From the NCBI RefSeq assembly GCF_051020975.1, contig NC_135044.1, forward strand, positions 7,008,501-7,072,500: a DNA stretch of 64,000 nt. Reading direction: 5' to 3'. The position numbers and the translations under genes were made by a program. Under the pieces are notes generated by a model. That model saw nothing but the letters and a program-made list of their open reading frames with translations, made no database searches and was not told the DNA's origin. How positions within the stretch are numbered: the first letter of the stretch is position 1; each line of letters starts with the position of its first letter. The DNA comes from Osmia lignaria lignaria. Lineage: Eukaryota > Arthropoda > Insecta > Hymenoptera > Megachilidae. This document shows positions 22,202-33,506 of this stretch, one piece after another.

Positions 22202-24417
22202 ATTGCAAACTAACATTCTAAAAAAAAACAATTATGTTTTTATACTAATTCCAGTGTATGAAGTTGATCCTGTATGATTGTACCAGTCTTCCATCCATAA
22301 TGATTTTCACAAGGTAAGCCTCAAAGGAATTCAGAGCAGTTTCCTTTATAAAATACGTAATTTTTATTAAAAAATTATTGAATATATGTTGGTCTTCCAA
22401 ACTTAATGTATATTAACTTCTTGTTCTACAACATCTTGTCACACTCGTGATGCATCTTACAGACCAACTGTGTCAAATTTAGCTAGTACTTTTAGTATGG
22501 TTGAATTTTGAGGTTAATTTTAATTATATGGTGTTCAGTCAAGGAACATTGAATGCGATGTATGCATGATACTTCATTTTCGTTTAATTGTTTTAAAATG
22601 GTTAAAATATTTACATATACAGTTTAAGTCAATTTTTTAAACATGAAAAACTTTTCCCGAAAGAAGAAATGAATTATAAAATATCGGCCATTTTAATCGA
22701 ACTTTGTTTTTCATCAAGAGGGTGAAGATAAAGTTTTTATAAAAACGAAAAGTTTTCTGACTTGCCCACTACAATCGGTTGTTAGTGCATTTTGAATTTC
22801 TAACGCTACTTATGTACACTGACAGAGTAGTGTTGAAACAATCCGATGATCAATAAAAAAAGAATATTAAGATCATGTATATAATTTACATGAAAAGAAA
22901 ATAAGCTTGAATTAGTCTAGCTCTCAGATATAGAATATATTTTAAAGCTATTCCTGAATTTTTAAAAAGTGAACAATGGACATTAATGTTAGAAGTTCAT
23001 ATCATGTTCACATAATACATAATCTAACCTTACATAGTTTCGTTGAAACATCTTTATTTAAGACTTTATGCTCTATCTGTTTTTTGTGGAAATTTATACC
23101 AAAATTTAGTAAATGATTTTCAACAAGCCAAACAAACTTTTGAAACAGATCAGGTATGGACATAAGTCATACTTTGAGTATTTCAAATGAAGGTAAGTTT
23201 AACTTAACATAGTTAATTTTTTGAAGAACAAAGTGTACAAATACTAATTGTAAATGGATGTATAAATAAAGTTATCCAACCAATTATTTGGTCAGTTGCA
23301 ACTCGATTGCAGCGCCACTATTTTAGCGTCGGATTGGCAATACAGACCATATCCCAATACGAAGCTACCCCCATCACAGGAGTATCAGGTCCTGTGTATA
23401 CGACCGCGTTTTTCATGATACATAACACTTTTTATGTATGATGGTTTAAAGTTTTGTCTTTTGTATTTACTAAGAATTTCTCCGCTGAAATTTCTGGTAA
23501 ATATATTCTATTGAAAACTCGGCTATCGTCCTCAAGTGTCCTACTATTGAACAGTGTGCTTTCCTGTGTATGAAATGAATCTAAAAGTGCTAGAAGATAC
23601 TTCTAATCAAAGTGATCAGTGACAAAAGTGCTACAAATTTGGAATTCAGACACGTCGTAGCCAGTGAATTGTGCAACGTTAAATATTTCATTGAATGCAA
23701 GGCATAAATTCGCTGCTGCATTAAAGTGAAATGCGTTGTTGCCCTGCGGAGGCACCTACGCGCTTGGGCCGGACCTGGCCAAGTTGTTCCGAGGCTGCGC
23801 GACCTAGCATGAACCAAGGCTAGGTAGCCTACCACAACCTGATAGACGGAGTGAGATTGAGGAGAAAGTGTAAGAGAAAGAGAGAGAGCGAGAGAGATAG
23901 TAGGTGTAATCGCACGCCTGCGAATGTTGGAACTCTTCGGAGCAGGGAGCAGAGACCGTACAACCGGCGAGTCAGTCGACTATTAGTGGTCTGTGACTCT
24001 GGAGGTAGCCCGACCACCGCAGAACCGAGCCCGACGCAGCTCGGTTGCGTTCGGGCGGTAGTCGGGGCCAGTCGGGCGCTCCACTGCTCTTTTCGGTCTG
24101 CTCGTTTTCCTCAGTCCGTCGTCGTTGCGCATCGAGAGCAGTTGCATTTTTTCATTTTTTTCGTTAAAGCGAACGAATAGTACCATTTTTTAACGCGCTA
24201 TGTGACGGATATCACGGGGCACCGTGCGTACCCCGCCTTTTGTACATCATTTCCACCCTGTCCTTCAAGCCTGCCTCTTTACTCTCCTTTACCCAGCAAG
24301 AATCGTGAGAGAGACAGAGAGAAGGAAGGAGCACGTTGTAAACGCAGGCACGTACGTACGCAGGCACTCGCCAACGGAGGGGCCACGAGGGCCCCGTGGA
24401 AGTGTGCCTAGGAAAAC
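22202..24417 (+). other. Intergenic DNA and USP3 promoter / 5' leader
   Basis: The first part (to about 23.6 kb) is AT-rich with no coding signal. From about 23.7 kb the sequence becomes CpG-rich and rises into the USP3 start codon at 24418. The transcription start and any non-coding exon are not resolved. Short frames on both strands here reflect GC-rich composition. Confidence 0.5.
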
Positions 24418-27400
24418 ATGGAGTGTCCACATCTTGCTCAAAGCGTCCAATTCGGCGGTAATGACGTAGAAGCTAACTGTACAAAGGATCTACCATTCGT
24501 CTGCGCAGGTAGGACCTTACACGAAATCCCTAAAACCTTTTACCCTTGCAGCTCGAAAGAGGTTGCATCTATAGATCGAATTTAGGTGTCTTTCTCCTTT
24601 GTTCCTCGACCGATCCTTCTCAGGTTGAATACTATTTTGCACGTCTTTCCGTCTCGGCTCGATCTCGATCTTGATCTTTTCTTTATATTCTATTGTCTCC
24701 CATCTTCTTTTCTCTCTTTTGCGTTCTTTATCCACTCTCTATCTTTCTTTCTCTCAGTGTCTGTCTCCGTTCGTTTCTCTCCCCGGTCTTTCTCTTTTTC
24801 TTTCTCTCTTTACCTCTCGTGACCGAGGCCCCGGCCGTTCCTCTCGCGGCCTTGAGCCGTCGTAGTCGACAAGACGGGGCAAATCATTTCTATTTTCATT
24901 TTTTCAAAACCCATCATATGTATATTTTGAGGAAAATAGGAGCAACGCGTAAAGCTCATCTATTTTGTATTCCCAGTTAGCGTACGCGATATCGATGACA
25001 CTGACTGGCGGATGCACGATTGTATGTATCAGGAATGGAACTGATCGTACGAAGGTATATGTGTACGTGTAAGTTTTATACGGGTACGACAGAGAGACAA
25101 CTCCTATATGCTCGTCGTGTTGCGCGGGTGTGTACGTGAAAGTGCACTCCTCTTCTTGATGCATTCGTATACGTGCAAATATAGTTTAGGTGTATGTGTT
25201 CGCCGTTCATGGGTGTTTACGGAGCGAACAAGAGCGTCGTCGTCGGCGTCGTCGTCGTAGACGTGCGCGTGTGCATCGTCCTGCTGGGAGTTCTCAGTAT
25301 GCGGCGCGGTCGTCATTGGAAAATCAATACCAGACGGCACTAATCAGCTGGTCTGAGATCTGTCATTAGAACTCGCCAGATAAACGTGTTCATCTTTCTT
25401 CGACATTCCCGTTTCTTCAGCATTTCGTGTGCTTCCGCTCGGCAACCTGTTTCGTGATTTCTCAAAGACCGAGTTGCATCAACGAAGAAAACGTTAGTCC
25501 ATCGTTAGTCTGTTCTCTCCCTAACCTCTAATACCGCGTCTACTCAAAACAGACGCAGCACTTGATCGCTTCCCTTTAAATCTGCGCTCCTATTCGTCCA
25601 CTTAGTAATCGATGCCGAATCGCAGGCCTTTTTTTTCCTCTCTCAGTGACCTCCTGCCGTAGAACAATCGACCATTGGGGTTCCCTGAAAAGTGGAGGCC
25701 CAAATCATTGTTAAGTTCCTCCTAGGAGAGTTGGTCCTTACTTAAATAGGGAATATGTCTCGTGTTTCATTTCTTCATTGAAATTAATCCATAGAATCTG
25801 ACGCGTTTCACAAACAGTATCCATCTCGTTCATCACGCTGGTGAGTAGTAAGAGAATGGCGGAGCAGTAGGGAGAGATAGGGGAAGGAGAGAAATAGTCA
25901 AAGAAGGAGAAGGAGAGAGAGAGAGAGAGAGAGAGAGTTCGTAGAGCATTTTAGCGGTGTACCAGCAACGATGAGTCAGAGCAAAGAATTTTTTGCAGAC
26001 TTTCGATTGCTCAACTCCGTACTCGTGTCGATTCGCGGTTTCCCGAGTCATACCAGTCGAGATGGTCCATTCGAACCAGACGGATTCTTCGTTCGGTTGG
26101 CAGCCGTTACTCTCACGGAGAGATCGTTCACGCTCGGTGAATCGCAACGTATCCAGATTGCAAGATCAATTTAAATATCGCCGTGTTGTATTGCGAACGT
26201 TGGTAAGGAATTACCGGGCTGCTGCTGTGTGACGCGACTCGCGCAGGAGAAAAATCGTCCCTCGTGGGCTATAAAAGAACCCCATGTTCCATAGCATCCC
26301 ACCTCCCCCTCCCCCTTAGCCCCTCTTCTGCCTCTATTCCTGCGCTGCAAGCTGCTTCGGGTACGACGTTGCAAAATCGATAACGGCGTCGTTGCTAATC
26401 GGATGCCTCGATATGAGTGGCACATCGCACGGACGAATTTTCGCTCCGGTCTTATGGGTGTCGTCATCCTCTTTTTTCCTTTCTGCCTTTATCTGATCCC
26501 CTGTGCATCGGGTCATTCAGGAAAAATCAAAATGCGCAATAGGCGTGGCGAGCCGAATGGTTCGTCACCAGTGATGAAAGAAACAAAGGAACTGATGGAA
26601 TAAAAGAAAAAAACGTGCATACGATCTTTGGGCAGTTGGCTAAAAGATTTAGTAAGTTAGAAACAAAATGTCATCCTAGGGAACTCTTGTTCATCGATTT
26701 GAATGGGACTTTTTTGGTTGACTGAAGTTAATTTTCTTCACACCCTTAAGGGTTGATCAGGAATAAATAAGGTGTAATATTATTTTTGTCTTAGATCCCT
26801 CTATATGTAAATGGCGTTCGAAGTCGTGATGAAAAAGTAGCCTACCGTAGGCTGACGCCTTACTAACCACGCCACGGTCATAAAGCAGTAGCTTTAATTT
26901 CAAATATCTCACGAACTATTAATCATTTCCTCTCAAAACTAAGCGTTATTAGCTTCAGTTTTTCAAGTTCTATCAGCGTGCAAAATGCCATCAAAAAGTC
27001 AGCGTCACACCTTAGGCTCTTCCTTCTATATAATATCAAAGGAAACCATCAAGGCATGCAGTCTGCGTTCGGCCATAAAATATATTTCACACAGGAAATT
27101 CATGCCGTGCATTTTTCGATAATTTATGGTTGGTTATCCTTTGATCATCAATGATGAGTCTTTCGAACAAGATAAAAACTTGAACTACGGTCGCGGGTAG
27201 TACAGCTTAGGCTTCCGTTAATTAAAAGGAACTGTAGAGGAAGAAGTGTCCCACTACTCGTCTTGTTTGTCCATATTCTTTATGTGCGAAGACTTGCTTC
27301 TCCTAAGGCTGAAGGCAAGTAGTGGGAAATTGCTGCCCCTACAATTATTCTTAACTAACAGAAGCCTGCGAATGCCTAAGTGCACTCTATTGTTCATAAG

Positions 27401-30400
27401 TATTTGGACAATTGGTGGAGCCTGACTCAAATGTATGAATTTTACCAACGAATAAACAAAAATTATTGAATATTTCATTCTTTGTAATTGCGTGGATTCG
27501 ATCTTCTAGAACTATCGTCCCAATTTTCATGTACTGTGAAAGTTTCACGTCTTTTTATTACTGGCTTCAGTGTTTATTTTACCACCTAAGAATAGAAGAG
27601 TTGCGTCGAACGAAATCGTTTATAATCCTTCTAAAAACAAAAGGAACAACAGAATTAACAGTCGCAAAACCATCGGTCGGTTAGGTTAATGTACACACAG
27701 ACGTAATCGCAAATATTGTAGTCATAAGATACGAATTTAAAAAAACCCGACAACGGCCATGAAGTGTTAAAAATGAAATGAGAGTTCAGAACTCGGCATC
27801 TCGTCATCAAAGCATCCAATGTGCTTCCTCGTGGCACTTAATTGTAGAAATGCGTCGTCTTGGAATGAGATCAATTAAAGTTGACGCGTAGCACGACGAG
27901 CGTTTGCTTCGAAATTCTGGTGAATATCGCGTGCCAAGAAAAAAAAAAGAATCCAACATGCAAAATCCCGATAGAAGGGTGCGAGACATTTCGCGATCGA
28001 TCGACTGCGAAGGGGGTGTGTCGAACAGCCTTCCTTCCTTCCATTCACCCCGCTTTTACGCGCTCTCTTAAGAATTACGTAAGCCAAAGAGATGGTATAT
28101 CTTGGCTTACCAATTTCGTCTTTTTTTGGCTTTCTTTCTAACTTGGCTACATCCCATTATTTCATAATATTCGAAACTCTTTGCCTTTCAAGTCACCTTT
28201 AATTATATGTTGAAAATTTGTAACTTGGAATATATGACCTAATGCTATGTCCCACATCCTCTTACTCCAGCACATGATTCCTCTTGTACTACACCCTGAT
28301 TTCATTTCATTTGATCTCTTTTGAGGACACTAAATTTGACCTCATTTCTGTCATATTAATTGTTTGTAATTTCATAAAAATAGCAAAATGATAGAGGATA
28401 AGAAATTTCGTAATTTAGTGTTCTCGTTCAAGGAGGTTAGTTAAGGTATCGTGGTGAAGATTCTGAAGATAAAAAGTAGGCGAGGAGAATGATATTTTTA
28501 CCGAGTATTTTATTACTGTCGATAGTGTGTGGCACCGAGAAAAGTACGTGGCTCTGTCTGTACTGCGGAGCCGTTCACTGCGGACGATACGTGGCAGGCC
28601 ATGCGTTAAAGCATCACGAAGAAAATACTCAACACTGCGTTTGCATCGACTGTGAGAACCTTGCAGTATTCTGGTAAGTCGAACCCTACGCTTTCGCCAT
28701 TCTCCTTGTCATACGATACACGGCCTCCTAGTCTTTTTCGATACAATATTCAACATCGCCTTCTCGCCTTTCCCTTCTTTTATTCGTAGGCGGCAGCCAT
28801 ACTTTGAACACGCTAAAGAAAAATATGTCGACTGTTCGATGAACAGTTTTTTCCTATGTGTCTTAATCATTCCATCGAATTAACAATGATTCCCGTAGCA
28901 ATCGTTTGAGAAATAACTATATTTTATGCTAACCAAACCACAAGGACCAGCAGTAGAAATAACATACTGCAGAACATGTTGGCCTTCCCTAGGGGAAGTC
29001 GCCTCAATACTTGAGAGTTACTACGCATTACGCCTAGGCTAGGTTTGGGTTAAGTTACACAAGACGTATTCGCTTCGGTATTTGTTTCAAAGCAAGTCAG
29101 TTTAGTTAATAACCGGTAAAATGGGTGATACACTCCACAGACATAACTCGAGTATTAATAATGGCCTATCACTGGTGGGACTTGTTTCCCCTAGGAAAGG
29201 CTCTGTTCTGTGCATTATTGTTCCCTTTCAAAAAACGACGCAACTTTCGGACCAACGTAACAGTATTATAACAAAGGGGATCCATATTGATGGTGAAACA
29301 TGTTTTGCAGTTATACGTGCGACGAGTATGTCGTCAACGACACGACGACCGGTCAAATCGAGAAGATACGTCGTGTCACGTTCCGCAAGGACGAGCACAA
29401 AGAGAACGAGGAGAACTGGAATACGTCGTCGTCGACGACACCGTCCTCGATGAGGGAGAACAGCGACAATGACAACGACGCGGACGCCTTGTGGAAGGCG
29501 GAAGTTGTGGTAAGAAACCTTCGGCCGAGGACGGCACGGAAGAGGCTGCACTCGTTGGACGGTACTAGCGGGGACAATCGGCCAGCGACAAAGCGTAGGA
29601 GCTCGAAGATAACCAAAGAGAAGAAGGTCGTCGGCCTAAGGAACCTCGGCAACACCTGTTTCATGAACGTCGTGTTGCAATCGTTCAACAACATCAGCCA
29701 CTTTTGCGAGTATCTCACGCAGATGCCCAGTCTCGAGGGTATACCTTTCGACGAACCACCCACGCACAGGGGGCGAATCGTCACCCCTGGTAGGGCAAAA
29801 GAGTTCATGAGCGACGCCTTGTTGGCTGAGGAGCTCAGAAAGGTTCTGTTAGGACTGAATCTTGGTGGCTCGAACGGTCAAGCAATTTCTCCCGAATGTC
29901 TGTTCCTCGTCATCTGGAAAGTTGTACCAAGATTTCGGGGCTATCAGCAACAAGACGCTCACGAGTTTCTCACCTACATGCTCGACAGGCTGCACACGGA
30001 GTTGTTACAGTTGCTACCCAGACTGGGACACGAACCCCTCGGTCTGCGTGGCAAACAGAGCATCGTCACAGCCGTGTTCGGAGGCACTCTTCTTAGCGTG
30101 GTAAGTTCATCCTCGTCGTCGCTCCTCAACGAAGGAGAATCTCTGAGCATTTAACCCTCAAACGGCGGAAGTTTGGGTAAAGACACGCACTGTCGGTGGA
30201 TGACGAGACTAAGTTCCACCTTTAGGGTTCAGGTTTATTCTACACGTTTTAAGAAGCGTTCCCTCTTACAGAGTTTACAAGGTTGCGTGTAACAGGGTGT
30301 GTCAGTAAGCATACTGTAAGTTAGAATTTATTAAAGGGGTGATTTATCGAAAACTGACAATTGTAACGTAGACCGTGGCCACCCACTGGGTGAGGGTTAA

Positions 30401-31326
30401 TGCGTTTCTGGTCAAATTTTGTTATACCGACGTGGAACAACGGGAGGGTGTGCCCTTTCCGAATCAATGATCTTTTTGGAAAGTCATTTTATTCGTTTTC
30501 TTCTTGGGAGAAGCGCGGACAAATTATGGATCGCGTTTCCTCGCGCAGGTCCACTGCATGAACTGCCGTACAGATTCCAAGACGCACGAGCCTTTCCAGG
30601 ATCTATCGTTGGATATACCGGACAGATTGCAGAGACGAACGAAGGAACAAGAAGAAGTATGCAGTCTCACCTACAGCCTGACCAGATTTTTCAAAGTCGA
30701 AGAGCTGGCCGACAGTGAACTGTACTTCTGCGATAATTGTATGGGAAAGCAAAGGTCCACTAAGAGGTTCTGGATACACAGGCTGCCTAATGTTAGCATC
30801 AATTTATTGTCCAATTACGTGCTACCGTTTTATCCTTTTAGGTTAGTATAACTGTTCTTCCTTGTTTCAGGTGTTGTGCCTTCACATTAAAAGATTTAGG
30901 TGGTGCAATTCCTATCGCTCGAAAGTGGACACGCAGGTAGATTTCCCCATGAAATCACTTGACATGTCTGCATTTACGGTACGCGGCATGACTGGGACGA
31001 AGATGGGCGCTTCGAATAGCCACCTATATGACTTAGCTGCTGTTATTGTGCACCACGGTTCAGGGTACGTCTCTCATATTCCTTTTATTTATTTTCATCT
31101 CATTTCAGGATTACAAGATGTACCAATGTTCTGTGATAATTTCGTGAAACATTTCCGTTTCAGTGCTGGAACTGGACATTACACTGCCTTCGCTGTTCAC
31201 GACGGACAATGGTTTCACTTTAACGATAGTTCTGTACGACCAGCAACCACAGACGCGGTCGCCAAGTGTAAACCGTACATTCTATTTTACGTGCGGAAAG
31301 AATTCTCCATTCCACCCCCTTTGTGA
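24418..31326 (+). CDS. USP3: Ubiquitin carboxyl-terminal hydrolase 3 (USP3-type), 6 coding exons, 542 aa
   Basis: This is a nuclear-type cysteine deubiquitinase; vertebrate USP3 removes ubiquitin from histones H2A and H2B and acts in the DNA damage response. Exons: 24418-24508, 28526-28673, 29311-30100, 30549-30791, 30871-31064, 31164-31326; every junction keeps frame with GT-AG ends. Residues 1-83 form the zinc-finger UBP domain: start MECPHL as in vertebrate USP3, then VCAVCGTEKSTWLCLYC, HCGRYVAGHALKHH, CVCIDC and CYTC. A Ser/Thr/Asp/Arg-rich linker follows. The USP domain has the Cys box GLRNLGNTCFMN (Cys 196), GYQQQDAHEF, a structural CxxC pair (346/349 and 404/407), VLCLHIKRFRW and the His box GAGTGHYTAF (His 494) with WFHFNDS. 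All catalytic residues are present. Human USP3 is 520 aa; the extra length is mostly in the linker. Intron 1 is 4.0 kb. The exon 4 donor (AAT|GTTAGC) is weak but required by homology. Confidence 0.95.
24690..24820 (+). repeat. Pyrimidine-rich tract in USP3 intron 1
   Basis: The plus strand is dominated by T and C with many CTTTCTCTC-like words, so both strands have long open frames with Ser/Phe/Leu composition. It is treated as low-complexity intronic DNA. Confidence 0.6.
25234..25259. repeat. (GTC)n-like trinucleotide repeat
   Basis: Imperfect tandem copies of a CGT/GTC trinucleotide with one GGC interruption, inside USP3 intron 1. A minus-strand frame reads it as an Asp-rich run, which I do not regard as coding. 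Confidence 0.7.
25913..25937. repeat. (GA)n microsatellite
   Basis: About twelve perfect GA dinucleotides in USP3 intron 1, embedded in a wider purine-rich stretch from about 25850. GA tracts bind GAGA-type factors in insects, but no function is shown here. Confidence 0.85.
27206..27288 (+). repeat. Dispersed repeat, copy A (USP3 intron 1)
   Basis: It aligns without gaps to 32221-32302 over about 82 bases with about 11 differences. The best block is GAGGAAGAAGTGTCCCACTA followed by a CTTGTTTGTCCA block. A shared 14-mer, CCACGGTCATAAAG, lies upstream of each copy (26872 and 32044), suggesting a larger, decayed element. Confidence 0.6.
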
Positions 31327-32220
31327 CGTTATTTCCCCAATCAGTCCCGTCCTGACGGTGCGAGCATTGACGACGACGACGATGATGAACGGATGTGCAA
31401 GAAGTAAGCGAACCTGAGTGGGATGCAACAACCATGGTAAATGGCCGAACGAACGAATAAGAAGACCTCGATAACCGTTTCAGAGAGTTTCTAAAAGAGA
31501 AAGGAAGAAATTGTCCCTTCCTTGTTTTCAATCTCATCCAATATCCATTTAGCATGTGTATCCTTTTATTAATTATCTTTTGTTGTCCTGATCGTATTGT
31601 CTATACGTTGAAAGTATTACTCTGCATCGTATAGTAATTTTTCCAGATGTAAAGAAATAATTTAGCACGATGTACGAGCCAGCCCCTCTGTCGTTCCAAG
31701 CGAAACAAATTTGAAGAGCTCGCAAATGAGCGATCATCGCTCATCGTTTTGTTCATTTTAATCCCCTTTTCTCTTACGACAAACTTTTAAGGTTAGCTCC
31801 GTAACTTACCTTCTTTTTCCTAGTTATTTATTGTAGTCTCGATAAACTAAGTGTTTGGATATAATCTTTTATAGATTATTATACACTACTGCTCGATAGT
31901 CTTAGGATACTTGGTAAGTGCTCTATAAACCTCCATTGTGAAAGTTAAAAAGAATATTTCCGCCATTATGGACTACATTAGGAGGTTGTGACATTTTGAT
32001 ATTTTTGCTAATATTCCTTTAATTTTTAGCCAATATAATTTTACCACGGTCATAAAGAAAATTGGTATTTTTATCATTAACCTACGAATAAAATAACACA
32101 ATTTATTTAAATATCATGATTTACGTTAAGACTTTAGGTGTCCTAAGACTTCAGGGCAGTGGCACACCTCGTACATACTCGCTGCCCTTTACGAGTTGGC
32201 GCGAGTATGGCTACGTGCAA

Positions 32221-32302
32221 CTTAGGCTTTCCTTAGTTAAAAGGAAGCGTCGAGGAAGAAGTGTCCCACTACCCGCCTTGTTTGTCCACGTTCTTTATAT
32301 GC
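32221..32302 (+). repeat. Dispersed repeat, copy B
   Basis: Partner of the copy at 27206-27288, same orientation, about 87% identical by eye over 82 bases. It lies about 0.9 kb past the USP3 stop, so the two copies bracket all USP3 coding exons except the first. Confidence 0.6.
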
Positions 32303-33109
32303 AAAAATAGGAAGTTCTAGGTTAAGCTCTTCTTAGCCTCTCCTTATGTTCTGCCAACACCAATGGCGAACGTTGGGATTCTCGTCACACCTATCCTTGA
32401 CCAAGAGAAGTCTATGTTGCAGCCGAGTGTACATGTAGGGTCATGGCGTATACCGAGAAAGCTTCCTTTCCTTTTTTAGAAACAGTCCGAAAGAAAGAAA
32501 GAACGTTCTCGAGGCAGATCGCGGAAACGCATCGCCTTTAACGTTGATTTTCTTTATACTCCTTTTCGCTGATTTCTCTCGCGGTCGGTCGTCGGACTTA
32601 ACGTCCCTTCGTCGAATCGATTAAAAAGAGCTCCTCCAGGCCGTGTAGCAAAATGGCGCGCGCGTAAAGCGCGTGTCACGTATATACATATAGTTTTTAA
32701 AACGCGAAAACGACTGGTCTTCTCGGTATAGACAGATTTCTTTCTAGCCTTAGCACGGCATCATCGTTATTTCGTGGCCACTGGCGAAACGAAAATGCCG
32801 TATAGAGCGAAACAACCCAAGCAACTCTGTTACTTCGGAGAACACGTGGTACCCAATTTTTATTCTCGACACGCACACAAGTACACCGGAGTCGTTTACA
32901 CATGTGTGTCTACAAAATTACACGTATGCATTCATATAAAAACACGTTCTCTAACCCTTGCCCTTATTGCTGCTCTCGCGCCATATCCTCCTGCCCCTAC
33001 GATTCTCGAAGGCTCGACGACTCTTATGTGATTATTTAAAGACTTATTTTTTCTATAATGGTAAGGATAATAACGATAATAAGTTAAAAGAAGCGTAGCA
33101 AAGAAACGT

Positions 33110-33115
33110 TTTATT
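33110..33115 (-). terminator. Candidate poly(A) signal for the Ser-rich gene
   Basis: AATAAA on the minus strand about 390 bases past the stop codon at 33507. It is one of several possible signals in AT-rich sequence. Confidence 0.3.
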
Positions 33116-33506
33116 AAGGCGATAAACTCGAGAATATGTGCGAGAAAAGAAAGCAAAAGAAAAAAAAAAGAAGATGGAAGCAAGCGTGTGTAACTACTAC
33201 TTGAGGATAAATGAGATATGTACGAACGACGTATAAATAAAGAACATGAACGACGACATACCTTTCCTACATCTAGTCTGAATATCCATCGATTTTATAA
33301 CAAATGGTATGTTCTCTTTTTTTAAACATATATTTAACGTAACAGCCATGAACAAATTGTTGCTCGTAATTAAATGCATGATTTTACAAATGTACACGTA
33401 TGTATGAAATTCTTTAACGTCAGGGGAAAATGTAAGAAATATTTTGTACATTGAAAGACAAAAATATCCTCCTTTAATTGTTTCAATGACACAGTTGTAA
33501 TATGGC

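Larger units (their letters stand above)
31327..33506. other. Convergent 3' ends of USP3 and the Ser-rich gene
   Basis: No coding signal is seen after the USP3 stop. Candidate USP3 poly(A) signal AATAAA occurs at 32087-32092, though an earlier variant signal may be used. The interval contains a short GAC/GAT trinucleotide run near 31370 and repeat copy B. The right part carries the presumed 3' UTR of the minus-strand gene. Confidence 0.5.

Noticed and set aside
24586..24980. Three overlapping plus-strand frames rich in Ser, Phe and Leu
   Set aside because: They lie in the pyrimidine-rich start of USP3 intron 1 and only reflect composition.
29353..29808. Minus-strand 151-codon frame
   Set aside because: It is the antisense shadow of USP3 exon 3, which carries the conserved zinc-finger and catalytic Cys box.
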